A stretch of 64,000 bases of DNA from Candidatus Zixiibacteriota bacterium (GCA_035574315.1 DATLYW010000014.1:18386-82385), one strand, 5' to 3'; numbered from the stretch's first letter, positions 43,887 to 52,556 are shown. Numbers and translations are program-made. Notes: generated by a model from the sequence alone, not told the origin.

Positions 43887-44336
43887 ATGGCGAAGAGCTT
43901 AAAAGGGACGAAGAGTCACGAGAACCTGAAGAGCGCGTTTGCGGGAGAGTCGCAGGCGAATCGCCGCTATCTCTATTTCGCGCGCGTGGCCGACATCGAG
44001 GGCTATCCGGAGGTCGGCGGCCTGTTCAGGGACACCTCGGAGGCGGAGACGGGGCACGCGTTCGGCCATCTCGACTTCCTCAAAGAAGTGGGCGACCCTG
44101 TCACGGGAGTTCCCATCGGGAGCACGGAAAAGAACCTGAAATCGGCCATCGAGGGCGAGACCTACGAGTATACCGAGATGTATCCCGGCTTCGCGAAGAC
44201 CGCCCGGGAAGAAGGGTTTGCGGAGCTGGCAGAGTGGTTCGAGACTCTCGCCAAGGCCGAAAAGTCCCACGCGGGTCGATTCAGCAAGGGGCTGGAGCGA
44301 ATCGCCGGAAAGGAGCCTGCCGACACGGCAAGCTGA
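43887..44336 (+). CDS. Rubrerythrin-type diiron protein without rubredoxin domain
   Basis: This 149-residue ferritin-like four-helix protein has diiron ligands visible in [34 protein letters not shown] (E-x2-H), [13 protein letters not shown] and [12 protein letters not shown]. The usual C-terminal CxxC rubredoxin domain is absent, so electrons must come from another protein. The GlpC-like Fe-S protein next door is a candidate. Rubrerythrins reduce hydrogen peroxide in the cytoplasm. It has a very strong ribosome site (AAGGAGGAGG). Confidence 0.93.
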   Translation: MAKSLKGTKSHENLKSAFAGESQANRRYLYFARVADIEGYPEVGGLFRDTSEAETGHAFGHLDFLKEVGDPVTGVPIGSTEKNLKSAIEGETYEYTEMYPGFAKTAREEGFAELAEWFETLAKAEKSHAGRFSKGLERIAGKEPADTAS

Positions 44337-44343
44337 CGGGACG

Positions 44344-44373
44344 GGCGCCCGGGGTCCTTGGGCCTCGGGCGCC
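44344..44373 (+). promoter_or_regulatory. Intercistronic hairpin between rubrerythrin and Fe-S protein genes
   Basis: GGCGCCCG at 44344-44351 pairs perfectly with CGGGCGCC at 44366-44373, and the stem can extend inward with some G-U pairs. There is no T tract. It could slow decay of the upstream message, giving more rubrerythrin than downstream products, as is common after highly expressed first genes. Confidence 0.45.
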
Positions 44374-44383
44374 GCTTCGACCC

Positions 44384-45661
44384 ATGAAACTGGACACTGA
44401 AAAGCCGGAATTTTGGGAATCGGCGAAGCTCGAAGCCGAGCTGAGGCGGGTCTTCGACGTCTGCAATGGCTGCCGCCGGTGCTACAATTTGTGTCCGTCC
44501 TTCAACGACCTTTTCCAGCGGCTCGACCGGGAAGATGTCGACGGGGATGCCGAAAAGCTGGGCGGTGCCGACTTCCAGAGCGTCACCGATCTCTGCTACC
44601 AATGCAAACTCTGCTTCAACCACTGTCCCTATACGCCACCGCACCGCTGGGACCTGGATTTCCCCCGATTGATGCTGCGTTCTCGGGCCATCCAGACCAG
44701 ACGGAGCGGCCGGTTGCTCCAGGATCGGTTTCTCGGCGACGTGGACCGGATCGGCCGGATCGGCTCGAGACTTGCGCCGCTTGTGAACTGGTTGAACCGC
44801 AATCCGGTCCATCGGTGGTTGCTGGAAAAGACGGTCGGGATTCATCGCGACCGCATCCTGCCGCGCTACGCTCGACAGACTTTCCGGCAGTGGTACGAAA
44901 AGCGCGAAACGACGAGCCCGGCAGGCGGCGGGAAGAAGGCTGCTCTGTTCTACACCTGCACGGTCAATTTCAATCAGCCGTCGGTCGGTAGGGCTGCGAT
45001 CCGGGTGCTCGAGAAAAACGGCGTGCAGACCGGGTGCCCGGAGCAGCGCTGCTGCGGGATGCCATTCCTGGACGGCGGCGATCTCGAGTCGGCGAAGAAA
45101 AGCGCGGCGGCGAACGTGAGTTCCTTGCACGACTGGGTCCGGCGCGGCTTCGATATCGTCGTGCTGGCTCCGACCTGCAGCTACGTGCTCAAGCGGGAAT
45201 ATCCCGAGCTGCTGCAGACGGAAGCCGCGAAAGAGGTGGCGGCCAAGGCGCTCGACGTCTGCGAATATCTCATGGCGCTCCACGCCGAGGGCAGGCTCGA
45301 CACGGGGTTCGTAAGGAGCGCGGGCAAGATCGCATACCAGATGCCATGTCACCTGCGCGCGCAGAACATTGGCTACAAGTCGCGCGACCTGATGCAGCTG
45401 ATTCCCGGGACCTCTGTCCGCACGATCGAGAGGTGCGCGGCGATCGACGGCACGTGGGGTCTCAAGCGGCAGTACTTCGAGCTGTCGCTGAAGGTTGCCC
45501 GGCCGCTCCTCGACGAGCTGGCGGTGGAGAAACCGGATCGTATCGTGTCGGATTGCGCGCTCGCCGGGCTGCAAATCGAGCAGGGCTGCGGCAAAAAGCC
45601 CCTGCATCCAGTCGAGGTCGTCGCCATCGCCTACGGCCTGTCGGAAGAGGGAGATACGTGA
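44384..45661 (+). CDS. GlpC/heterodisulfide-reductase-like Fe-S oxidoreductase
   Basis: The protein has 425 residues. Two ferredoxin-type clusters lie near the N terminus: [12 protein letters not shown] and [12 protein letters not shown]. Two CCG-type domains follow: [12 protein letters not shown] with [12 protein letters not shown], and [17 protein letters not shown] with [11 protein letters not shown], where the usual CCG reads CAA. This matches GlpC- and HdrD-like electron-transfer subunits. There is no membrane segment. It probably passes electrons to the adjacent rubrerythrin. The start is the ATG at 44384; the next gene's GTG overlaps its stop. Confidence 0.9.
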   Translation: MKLDTEKPEFWESAKLEAELRRVFDVCNGCRRCYNLCPSFNDLFQRLDREDVDGDAEKLGGADFQSVTDLCYQCKLCFNHCPYTPPHRWDLDFPRLMLRSRAIQTRRSGRLLQDRFLGDVDRIGRIGSRLAPLVNWLNRNPVHRWLLEKTVGIHRDRILPRYARQTFRQWYEKRETTSPAGGGKKAALFYTCTVNFNQPSVGRAAIRVLEKNGVQTGCPEQRCCGMPFLDGGDLESAKKSAAANVSSLHDWVRRGFDIVVLAPTCSYVLKREYPELLQTEAAKEVAAKALDVCEYLMALHAEGRLDTGFVRSAGKIAYQMPCHLRAQNIGYKSRDLMQLIPGTSVRTIERCAAIDGTWGLKRQYFELSLKVARPLLDELAVEKPDRIVSDCALAGLQIEQGCGKKPLHPVEVVAIAYGLSEEGDT

Positions 45662-46233
45662 AGAAGATCACCCTTGACGATATCATGGGCCCCGAGGCCT
45701 ACGAAAAGATCCGTGAGGAGTTCAGGCGGCGCATCATCGAGCTCAAGCGGAACCGCAGGGTTCCGGTAGGCGACCGCGTTTCGCTGGTTTTCGAGAACCG
45801 GGACACGGTGCTGTTTCAGATCCAGGAGATGTTGAGAGCCGAGCGGATCACCGATCTCGACAAGATCCGGGAGGAAATCGACGTCTACAACGACTTGATC
45901 CCCGGTCCGGGGGAGCTCAGCGCCACCCTGTTCCTCGAGATCGAAGACCAGACGCGGCTGCGAGAAGAGCTGCTCAAGTTCCTGGGGATCGACGAGGCCG
46001 TTTTTCTCCGGATCGGCGATACCGTGGTCCGGGCGCGTTTCGAGGAAGGGCGCAGCAAGGAGGACAAGATCAGCGCCGTCCAGTACGTCAAGTTCCCCCT
46101 GGGACCGCGTGAGATTGCCGCGTTCCGCGACCTCGAAAGCGTCGAACTCTTTATCGATCATCCCCAGTACAAGGCGTCGGCGCGGATCTCGGGCGAAGCG
46201 AAGAAAGCGCTGTGCCGGGACTTCGAGGACTGA
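45658..46233 (+). CDS. DUF3501 family protein
   Basis: This 191-residue protein starts at a GTG at 45658 that overlaps the previous stop codon (GTGA). It begins [29 protein letters not shown] and contains [25 protein letters not shown] and [22 protein letters not shown], the pattern I associate with DUF3501. The family has no known function and is typically found beside rubrerythrin and Fe-S reductase genes, as here. It is rich in charged residues and has no cysteine motif or membrane segment. Confidence 0.85.
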   Translation: MKKITLDDIMGPEAYEKIREEFRRRIIELKRNRRVPVGDRVSLVFENRDTVLFQIQEMLRAERITDLDKIREEIDVYNDLIPGPGELSATLFLEIEDQTRLREELLKFLGIDEAVFLRIGDTVVRARFEEGRSKEDKISAVQYVKFPLGPREIAAFRDLESVELFIDHPQYKASARISGEAKKALCRDFED

Positions 46234-46251
46234 GGGATCGGAAATGAAACC

Positions 46252-46635
46252 GTGACCCGCTCGCAACGCAAGACTCGGCAGCTGGAGGTCATCTGGGCTG
46301 CAATCAGAGATGACCCCTCGCACCCCACAGCGGATCTCGTCTACGAGAAGGTTCGAAAGAAGCTCCCCAACGTGAGCCTCGGGACCGTTTACCGCAATCT
46401 GCAGAAGCTGGTCACCGCCGGCAAGCTTCGGGTCGTCAATGTGGGACGCACTCAGCGCTTCGACGCCTTGACCAAGGAGCACCAGCACTTTATCTGCGAG
46501 TGTTGCGGTCGGGTGTACGACGTCTTCGTCGAGCCGCGCGAGGTTCTCGTTCCCGAAAGCCTGCCGCACGAGGGCTTCAAGGTGAGATCCCACCAGGTCG
46601 CCTTCTACGGGTTCTGCAAGCATTGCGCGGGGTGA
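46252..46635 (+). CDS. Fur-family transcriptional repressor (PerR-like)
   Basis: The protein has 127 residues from the GTG at 46252. The winged helix includes HPTADLVYEKVRKKLPNVSLGTVYRNLQKLVTAG, the DNA-recognition helix of Fur/PerR. The metal sites are ALTKEHQHFICECCGRVYDV and the C-terminal CKHC, giving two CxxC pairs for structural zinc, as in PerR. Its place at the end of the rubrerythrin operon suggests peroxide- or iron-responsive control through the palindrome at 43847-43861. Confidence 0.92.
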   Translation: MTRSQRKTRQLEVIWAAIRDDPSHPTADLVYEKVRKKLPNVSLGTVYRNLQKLVTAGKLRVVNVGRTQRFDALTKEHQHFICECCGRVYDVFVEPREVLVPESLPHEGFKVRSHQVAFYGFCKHCAG

Positions 46636-46757
46636 GCCGGGCGCTTCACGCCTCCTTGTAAACGGGTTCCGCGAGCGCTAAACTCGCCCCCACGGCGTTG
46701 TCTGGTCGCGCCGGCCGCGCCTTGCGCGGAGCGGGGGGAGCTCCCGGAGGACACGGG

Positions 46758-47573
46758 ATGAAACGGCGGAGTTTCATCGGCTTTCTCACCGGGTCTTGTC
46801 TGCTGGGGCTGCGCGATTCGGTCGAGGCGGTCTGCAATCCCGCGCTGGTTCGCCTGCTGGATCGCGGCAAGCAGCTTGTCCAGGCACGGGGTGCGGCAAA
46901 GCCGTCGCTGGGCGACTACTTCGTGCAGTGGTACGGACATTCCAGCTTTCTCATCCACTCAGGCAGCCAGACGAAGGTGGTTGCCGATCCGAACTTCAAC
47001 GTTACCCCCGGAATCGAGGCTGACGCGGTTACCGTCAGCAACGATCATTTCACCCACAACAATGTCGGCGCGGTGGGCGGCAACCCTGTGATCCTTCGAG
47101 GCATCACTTTCAGGCAAACCTGGAACCCGATCCGGACGAGCGTCAAGGACATCACGATCGTCAACATTCCGAGCCAGCGCGGGCGGAGCTGGGGCGGAGT
47201 CGCAAACTCGATCTTCATCTACGAGATGGGCAGCCTCTGCCTCGCCCATCTCGGCAACATCGGCCACCTCCTGACGCCGGAGCAGGAAAAGGCGCTGCAA
47301 CGCGTGGACGTCATGATGGTTCCGATCGACGGGGTGACCAACCTCGGGTTCGAGGAGATCGTGAAGGTGATCGAGCAGATCAAGCCGCCGATCGTGATCC
47401 CCATGCACTACGACGTGGCGGGCCAGGGAGAGCTGTTCGCAGGGTTTGCCCGGGAGCGTTACCCGGTGCGCAGGGTTGCCGGTTCGCAGCTGACGCTCAG
47501 CCGCGCGATGCTGCCGAAATCGACGGAGGTCTTCGTGCTCTCCCACCCGAAACCATGGTCGACCGCCGAATAA
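46758..47573 (+). CDS. Tat-exported metallo-beta-lactamase-fold protein with altered metal motif
   Basis: The protein has 271 residues. The start at 46758 (GGAGG upstream) gives KRRSFIGFLTGSCLLGL, a twin-arginine signal. The body resembles UlaG-like beta-lactamase-fold hydrolases: WYGHSSFLIHSGSQTKVVADP, FIYEMGSLCLAHLGNIGHLL, MMVPIDG and IPMHYD. The signature HxHxDH is changed to NDHFTH (residues 95-100), losing one histidine and the aspartate. Other metal ligands (H in LAHLG, D in PIDG, H in MHYD) remain. The substrate is unknown. Confidence 0.82.
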   Translation: MKRRSFIGFLTGSCLLGLRDSVEAVCNPALVRLLDRGKQLVQARGAAKPSLGDYFVQWYGHSSFLIHSGSQTKVVADPNFNVTPGIEADAVTVSNDHFTHNNVGAVGGNPVILRGITFRQTWNPIRTSVKDITIVNIPSQRGRSWGGVANSIFIYEMGSLCLAHLGNIGHLLTPEQEKALQRVDVMMVPIDGVTNLGFEEIVKVIEQIKPPIVIPMHYDVAGQGELFAGFARERYPVRRVAGSQLTLSRAMLPKSTEVFVLSHPKPWSTAE

Positions 47574-47591
47574 GGAGGGGGAGCGGCTGAG

Positions 47592-47620
47592 TTGCAGTTT
47601 TTCGTTTCGGCTCCTATAAT
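47592..47620 (+). promoter_or_regulatory. Promoter of dksA-like gene and galU
   Basis: TTGCAG at 47592-47597, a 17-base spacer and a perfect TATAAT at 47615-47620, 27 bases before the GTG start at 47648. This is the best -10 match in the window. Confidence 0.75.
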
Positions 47621-47647
47621 GCCTTCATTTGGCCGACGGGGCGTCAC

Positions 47648-48013
47648 GTGACCGAAAAAGAAATCGAGTTCTTCCGCAACCTGCTGCAACAAAGGATTCA
47701 CGAGCTCCGATCCGAGGCGGTGCGGACGGTCGAAAACATGGACGAGGACGAGAATTTCCCTGATCCGGCCGACCGTGCCCTCATGGAATCGAACCGCAAC
47801 TCCATTCTTCGCATTCGCGACCGGGAGCGCAAGCTCATTTTCAAGATCCAGGAGGCGCTACGTCGTCTGGAAGCCGGCGAGTACGGGATCTGCGAGGGCT
47901 GCGGCGAGGAGATCGGCATCGAGCGCCTGAAAGCGAGACCCGTCACCACGTTGTGCATCGATTGCAAGTCCGACCAGGAAATCGCGGAAAAGAAAGCGGG
48001 AAGGTTCGTTTGA
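47648..48013 (+). CDS. dksA: DksA/TraR-family zinc-finger transcription factor
   Basis: The protein has 121 residues from a GTG start. A coiled-coil N-terminal half carries DRALMESNRN at the tip region, and the C4 zinc finger is CEGCGEEIGIERLKARPVTTLCIDC. DksA works with ppGpp in the RNA polymerase secondary channel. The coiled-coil tip in E. coli DksA has DxxDxA; here DPADRA supplies a similar pair. It is coupled to galU 19 bases downstream. Confidence 0.93.
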   Translation: MTEKEIEFFRNLLQQRIHELRSEAVRTVENMDEDENFPDPADRALMESNRNSILRIRDRERKLIFKIQEALRRLEAGEYGICEGCGEEIGIERLKARPVTTLCIDCKSDQEIAEKKAGRFV

Positions 48014-48032
48014 GCCGTTGCCGGCTGGCCCG

Positions 48033-48911
48033 ATGAAGGTCCGAAAAGCTGTCATTCCGGTGGCCGGGCTGGGAACTCGTTTTCTCCCGGCGACCAAGAC
48101 GGTTCCCAAAGAGCTTTTACCGATCGTTGACATCCCGTCGATCCAGTACGTCGTGCAGGAAGCCGTCGACGCTGGAATTCAAGAAATCATTTTCGTGACC
48201 GGGCGGGGCAAGGATGGAATCGAGGACCATTTCGACGAAGCCCCTGAGCTGGAGCAGGTTCTGGCGGAGCGAGGCCAGGCCGAGATGGTTCAAATGCTCC
48301 GGCGCATAGCGGAGATGACCGAGGTCGTCTCGGTTCGGCAAAAGAAACCGCTGGGCTTGGGTCATGCGGTGCTGTGCGCGCGCGATCTGGTCGGCAACGA
48401 GCCGTTCGCGGTCATGCTCGCGGACGATTTGATCGACAGCGACACGCCCTGTATCCGACAGCTGCTGGAGATCTTCGAGGAGAAAAACGAATCCGTCGTC
48501 GCCTTGATGGAGGTGCCCGCGGAAGAAGTGCACCAGTACGGCGTCATCAAGGGCAGGGAGATCAGGAAACGGTTGTATCAGGTCGAGTCCACCGTGGAAA
48601 AGCCTGCCGCCAGGGAGGCGCCTTCCAGGATGGCGATCATCGGCCGGTATATTCTCCGGCCGGAGATTTTTCCGATCCTCGAGACCCAGGAGCCGGGTCG
48701 GGGCGGGGAAATCCAACTGACCGACGGGCTGGCCCGGCTGGTTAGCCAGAGGCAGGTTTACGGCTGCGAGTTCCTCGGCGATCGCTACGATATCGGTGAC
48801 AAGTACGGTTTCGTCCGGGCCACGGTGGCGTTCGCACTGAAACGCCCGGACTTGAAAGTCAAAGTCAAAGAGTATTTAAAGAGTTTAGTCGGCGAGATTT
48901 CGGGGCCGTAG
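48033..48911 (+). CDS. galU: UTP-glucose-1-phosphate uridylyltransferase
   Basis: This 292-residue nucleotidyltransferase makes UDP-glucose for surface glycans. VRKAVIPVAGLGTRFLPATKTVPKELLPI is the signature, followed by FVTGRGKDGIEDHFD, LGLGHAVLCARDLVG and VMLADDLID. The ATG at 48033 is preferred to an upstream TTG. The last three codons (GGG CCG TAG) lie inside the tRNA-Ala gene. Confidence 0.96.
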   Translation: MKVRKAVIPVAGLGTRFLPATKTVPKELLPIVDIPSIQYVVQEAVDAGIQEIIFVTGRGKDGIEDHFDEAPELEQVLAERGQAEMVQMLRRIAEMTEVVSVRQKKPLGLGHAVLCARDLVGNEPFAVMLADDLIDSDTPCIRQLLEIFEEKNESVVALMEVPAEEVHQYGVIKGREIRKRLYQVESTVEKPAAREAPSRMAIIGRYILRPEIFPILETQEPGRGGEIQLTDGLARLVSQRQVYGCEFLGDRYDIGDKYGFVRATVAFALKRPDLKVKVKEYLKSLVGEISGP

Positions 48912-48977
48912 CTCAGCTGGGAGAGCGCTAGAATCGCACTCTAGAGGTCGTGGGTTCGACTCCCATCGGCTCCACCA
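48902..48977 (+). tRNA. tRNA-Ala (anticodon CGC)
   Basis: This is a complete 76-base cloverleaf with encoded CCA. The acceptor GGGGCCG pairs with CGGCTCC and includes the G3-U70 wobble that identifies alanine tRNAs. The D stem is GCTC/GAGC, and the anticodon stem is CTAGA/TCTAG with loop ATCGCAC, giving anticodon CGC at 48935-48937. The T arm is GTGGG-TTCGACT-CCCAT. The first ten bases overlap the 3' end of galU, including its stop codon. Confidence 0.97.
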
Positions 48978-49169
48978 TTCGTCGACGTTCCGGGAGAGCG
49001 GCTCAGGAGATCCAAGCCGTCGCATCGCTCGCCGCTCGGCGGTCGGATGCGGTGCGAAACGTTCGGCTCCTGCTGCTCCCCGGAGCGCCCGCCGTCGTTT
49101 CCGTCCCGCGAGATCCAAATCGATCGGCAAAGCACCGGCCTTTGCGCCTTGTTCGTCCGGCGCGGGGGG

Positions 49170-49670
49170 CTATGGCTTTTCGTGGCTCGGCTTGAAAAAC
49201 CGTATCAGTTGGGAGGTGAGCGTCGGATGGTCGGCGATGAGCTTTTCCAGGAGATGAAAGGCCCGAGTGTCCCCCGGGTCCGCTTTGACCGCCTCTACGT
49301 AGGCCCAAGCCGCTCCTAGCGGGTTGTCCTGGCCGGCCAGTGAGAGTCCCAGGTTCTTGAAAGCGGTTCCGCGGGTTGAATCGATCCCGACCGCCGACCG
49401 GCAGTAGGCCTCGGCCGCTCTGTACTTTTTCTGTGCAACGAGGCACGCACCGGCGTTGTTGTATAGGAGATAGCGGACGTGCGTGTCGTGAGCTCTGACG
49501 GCCAGCCCACGGCTGTAAAAGTCGATCGCCTCGTCGTACTGCCCTCGCTGCGATTTCCCGTGAAGGAAGATCGAGACAGAGAACCCTGATTTGATACGAT
49601 GGAGGCGGCGTCTTTCAGGCGGCGCGAGCGGCCGGACTTGAATTGGCTGGAGTTTATCGTAGTTTGTGTA
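49170..49670 (-). CDS. TPR-repeat protein without a canonical start codon
   Basis: An open frame of 166 codons with stop at 49170-49172 reads as tetratricopeptide repeats: GQYDEAIDFYSRGLAVRAHD, then NNAGACLVAQKKYRAAEAY, then FKNLGLSLAGQDNPLGAAWA and VKADPGDTRAFHLLEKLI. These have the helix-turn-helix spacing of about 34 residues. The frame opens after a TGA at 49671-49673 and contains no ATG, GTG or TTG before the first repeat. The gene may use a rare start such as ATT, or have lost its 5' end. Frames overlapping it on the same strand are not protein-like. Confidence 0.65.
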   Translation of the reverse strand, partial: YTNYDKLQPIQVRPLAPPERRRLHRIKSGFSVSIFLHGKSQRGQYDEAIDFYSRGLAVRAHDTHVRYLLYNNAGACLVAQKKYRAAEAYCRSAVGIDSTRGTAFKNLGLSLAGQDNPLGAAWAYVEAVKADPGDTRAFHLLEKLIADHPTLTSQLIRFFKPSHEKP

Positions 49671-49730
49671 TCAGGTCTCGTGCCGGGATGGAATCGTTCG
49701 CCGGAGGCCGTATCCGACCCTCGCCGGTTC

Positions 49731-49765
49731 AAAAGGGGCGGGATCTTCCCGTCCCTTTTTCTTTC
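49731..49765 (+). terminator. Rho-independent terminator
   Basis: A 12-base-pair stem (49731-49742 with 49748-49759, one G-U pair) has a five-base loop and is followed by a T-rich run ending CTTTC. The 5' arm begins AAAA, so the structure could work in both directions. It lies between the TPR gene's 5' side and the cation exchanger. The rightward transcript it would end is probably that of galU and the tRNA. Confidence 0.75.
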
Positions 49766-49833
49766 GCGGCATTGACATTGCCGTTGGTCTATAGGAAATA
49801 AGCGGGCAAACCCAACGGCTCCGGGAGGAATGG

Positions 49834-51015
49834 ATGGTCCATTGGATCTGGATCGGTTCGTCAGTCTTACTCGCTGTTCAGTGGATCGGGATTCATCTTT
49901 CCGGGGTTCACCTTGAGCCTCAGTGGGAGGCGCTGAGCGCGGGGGCGGCGATTTTTGGCGCCGCGTTCATGCTGTCCTGGGCGGCCGAGCTTGCCCAGCT
50001 GGAAATATCGCAGTCGTTGGCGCTGGCGTTGCTCGCGCTGATTGCGGTGCTCCCCGAGTACGCGGTGGATATGTATTTTGCATGGATGGCCGGTGAGCAC
50101 CCGCAGTATACGGCTTTCGCCACGGCAAACATGACGGGCGCGAACCGTTTGTTGATCGGCGTCGGCTGGGCGGCGGTAGTTTGCACGTACTGGCTGAAGA
50201 CCAAGAAAGGGGCGGTGGTTTTGGAACCCACCCACAAGATCGAAATCCTCTATCTCGGCCTTGCCACGGTCTACTCGTTCATGATTCCGCTCAAGGGGCG
50301 CCTTGACCTCATGGATGCGGTGATCTTCATCGCGATTTTCGTTTTCTACGTGCGCGCTGCGTCGAAGGCGGCCCACGTGGAGCCGGAGCTGGAAGGTCCC
50401 ACCGAATTGATCGCTTCGTGGGGCGCGAGCCCGCGGCGAGCGGCGACCGTGTTGTTCTTCGTGTTCGCGGGATACACGATTTTCATTTCCGCCGAGCCGT
50501 TCGCCGAAGGGCTTCTGGAGACCGGCCGGACGTTCGGGATCGAGGAATTCGTCCTCGTCCAGTGGCTCGCACCGCTAGCCTCGGAATCCCCCGAGTTCAT
50601 CGTTGCCATTCTTTTTGCGATCCGCGCCAATCCCGGCGCCAGCATGGGGACGCTGCTCTCCTCAAAGGTGAATCAGTGGACTCTCCTGGTCGGCATGCTG
50701 CCCGTTGTCTTTGCCGTTTCGAAGGGTGAGTTGAGCCCGATGCACATGGACACGCGTCAGGTCGAGGAAATGCTGCTGACGGCGGCGCAGTCGCTTTTCG
50801 CGGTCGCCATTCTCGCCAACCTGTCGTTCTCCCTCGGGGAAGCGCTGGTGGTTTTTATTTTGTTCTCGACCCAGCTGCTCATTCCCGATCCGGCCTTCCG
50901 GTACTACTACGCGTTCCTTTACATCATCCTCGGCGTGGGGCTGGTGGCGCTGAAAAAGGACTCACGCCAGGCCGTCTGCGGGCTGTTCGCGAGGCAGCCT
51001 ACGGCACGTTTGTGA
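49834..51015 (+). CDS. Sodium/calcium (cation) exchanger family membrane protein
   Basis: This 393-residue protein has about 10-11 hydrophobic segments. It has the two inverted alpha-repeats of the CaCA superfamily: [17 protein letters not shown] with [13 protein letters not shown], and [19 protein letters not shown] with [20 protein letters not shown]. The PE and SPEF glutamates are the usual ion ligands. The N-terminal repeat is somewhat atypical. Direction and ion are not predictable. Confidence 0.87.
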   Translation: MVHWIWIGSSVLLAVQWIGIHLSGVHLEPQWEALSAGAAIFGAAFMLSWAAELAQLEISQSLALALLALIAVLPEYAVDMYFAWMAGEHPQYTAFATANMTGANRLLIGVGWAAVVCTYWLKTKKGAVVLEPTHKIEILYLGLATVYSFMIPLKGRLDLMDAVIFIAIFVFYVRAASKAAHVEPELEGPTELIASWGASPRRAATVLFFVFAGYTIFISAEPFAEGLLETGRTFGIEEFVLVQWLAPLASESPEFIVAILFAIRANPGASMGTLLSSKVNQWTLLVGMLPVVFAVSKGELSPMHMDTRQVEEMLLTAAQSLFAVAILANLSFSLGEALVVFILFSTQLLIPDPAFRYYYAFLYIILGVGLVALKKDSRQAVCGLFARQPTARL

Positions 51016-51022
51016 TTCGCTG

Positions 51023-51038
51023 CCGGAGGCTGCTCCGG
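51023..51038. repeat. Short perfect hairpin between convergent genes
   Basis: CCGGAG-GCTG-CTCCGG, a six-base-pair stem with a tetraloop, lies between the exchanger and the zinc-ribbon gene. No T tract follows on either strand, so termination is doubtful. Confidence 0.3.
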
Positions 51039-51063
51039 GGTCGGCCTGCGCCGATTTCTTCCG

Positions 51064-51273
51064 TCAGTGCTTGGCGGCGGGCTTTTCTTCCTTGATGTTC
51101 TCGTGGATCAGGCGCGGGACCCCGCCGCAGTTAAAGCAACGGGGCGGCTGGTACTTCGTCTCGCCTTCGGGATACCGCATAAAGCGACGGTAGAAGGGCT
51201 TTTCCGTGCCGACGTAATCGTCGTAGTAGAAGGCCAGTTTGCCGCATTCGCTACATTGAAGGTATTTCGCCAT
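51064..51273 (-). CDS. Small zinc-ribbon protein
   Basis: The protein has 69 residues. Two CxxC knuckles, CSECG at 7-11 and CFNCGG near 46-51, make one zinc ribbon, with an aromatic and basic linker (YYDDYVGTEKPFYRRFMRY). The C terminus is lysine-rich. It starts 17 bases after the cupin dioxygenase gene and is probably cotranscribed with it. I do not recognise a named family. Confidence 0.7.
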   Translation of the reverse strand: MAKYLQCSECGKLAFYYDDYVGTEKPFYRRFMRYPEGETKYQPPRCFNCGGVPRLIHENIKEEKPAAKH

Positions 51274-51290
51274 TTTGTGTTCCGTCGTTC

Positions 51291-52379
51291 TTATGGCTTG
51301 AACACGTCCGTGATTTTCTGCCGGCCACCGTTTTCCGGGTAGGGCTCTTCCCGGTAGAGGCCCAGGGCCTGCATCACCGGCGTGTCCTGCACGGAAAAGA
51401 GAATCGCCTCCTCCTTGCTTTCATTCGCGTGCTCGTGCCAGGCCCAGGGAGGGACGACGAAGAAGTCGCCGCGCTCCCAATCGAACCGCCTCCCGTTGAT
51501 GACCGTGTATCCCGTTCCCTCGAAGACATGATAAACCGCGCTGTTGACCTGGCGATGAGCCTGGGTGTGCACGCCGGGGCGGATCATCTGGACGATGCAG
51601 CTCATGGTGGGGAGCGTGGGGCCTCCGGTGTTGGGGTTTCGATATTCGAAGCAGACGTCGTCGAAGGGGCTTGCAGGCGCCTCGCCGACTCTTTTCAGCG
51701 CCTCGTACGTCGGCGCCCATTTGAAGTTGAGCAGCGGGGAGTAGGCCTCCTGAGGCTTCTCCCAGGTCGGCATCAAATGAGGGCCGCCGAAGCTCCGCTC
51801 GGAACCGTTGACCTGCACGACGGGCTGCTGCAGCCCGGGATAGAGCTCGAAAAAGATGGCATCCAGGTCGCCGACCAGGGGCAGGTCCAGTCCGTCCATC
51901 CAGATCATCGCCTCGTTAGCTTCCGATCCATGGTCGTGCCACGTCCAGTTCGGGGTGAGCACGAGATCGCCCCGGCTCATGACGCATTTGTCCCCGTTGA
52001 CATTCGTGAAGCAACGCTCTCCCTCGATGATGAAGCGAATCGCCGATGCGGTATGCCGGTGGCAGGGAGCGACTTCGCCCGGGAGAACGATCTGCACCGC
52101 CCCCCAAAGCGTGTGGGTCGCGGCGTATTTTCCTCCCAGGCCGGGGTTGACGAACGCCAGCACCCGCCGCTCGCCGCCGCGCTCGATCGGCACCAGCTCG
52201 GCGGCCCGGTACGCCAGGCGCCGAAGCTCCGACCAGCGCCACAGGTAAGGCAAAACCTTGGTTTGGGGCTCGAAGGGGAGCAGCTTGGCCGTGACCGTCC
52301 ACAACGGCACGAGATGCCGCTCGCCGGTTTCTCGGTAGAACGCCTCCAGCTGACCGGGGTCGGTTTCGAAGCGGCTCAT
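51291..52379 (-). CDS. Gentisate 1,2-dioxygenase-like double-cupin protein
   Basis: This 362-residue protein has two cupin domains. The N-terminal one carries the iron site PCHRHTASAIRFIIEGE with a later histidine in WTWHDHGSEANE. The C-terminal one has HTQAHRQVNSAVYHVFEGTG and PPWAWHEHANES. This is the arrangement of gentisate and 1-hydroxy-2-naphthoate dioxygenases, which cleave aromatic rings with Fe(II) and oxygen. A glutathione transferase-like gene follows on the other strand; such proteins often act as maleylpyruvate isomerases after gentisate cleavage. Confidence 0.87.
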   Translation of the reverse strand: MSRFETDPGQLEAFYRETGERHLVPLWTVTAKLLPFEPQTKVLPYLWRWSELRRLAYRAAELVPIERGGERRVLAFVNPGLGGKYAATHTLWGAVQIVLPGEVAPCHRHTASAIRFIIEGERCFTNVNGDKCVMSRGDLVLTPNWTWHDHGSEANEAMIWMDGLDLPLVGDLDAIFFELYPGLQQPVVQVNGSERSFGGPHLMPTWEKPQEAYSPLLNFKWAPTYEALKRVGEAPASPFDDVCFEYRNPNTGGPTLPTMSCIVQMIRPGVHTQAHRQVNSAVYHVFEGTGYTVINGRRFDWERGDFFVVPPWAWHEHANESKEEAILFSVQDTPVMQALGLYREEPYPENGGRQKITDVFKP

Positions 52380-52556
52380 GGCGGGTTCCTCACCTTTGGC
52401 CCAAGAATACTCGTCAATCGTGGGCCAATCAAGCGCCCTGGCGTCGAAGCATCGCGCCGGAAGGTCGATCGTTGTTGCAAGCGCCGGCGATCCCTTCTAG
52501 AATCCGTACCCGGACTCGGCTCCGTCCACCGGCCGGCCTACAGGAGGAGGAAGATC

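Noticed and set aside
48978..49169. Integrated element at the tRNA-Ala 3' end
   Set aside because: No integrase gene follows the tRNA, and I found no direct repeat of its 3' end in the downstream sequence.
49003..49732. Two minus-strand frames (147 and 138 codons) between the tRNA and the exchanger
   Set aside because: Both are out of frame with the TPR-encoding frame that covers the same DNA, and their translations are Arg/Thr/Ser-rich without structure.
49772..49795. Promoter TTGACA...TATAGG before the cation exchanger
   Set aside because: The spacer is only 12 bases, too short for sigma-70. At 17 bases the -10 candidate (GAAATA) is poor.
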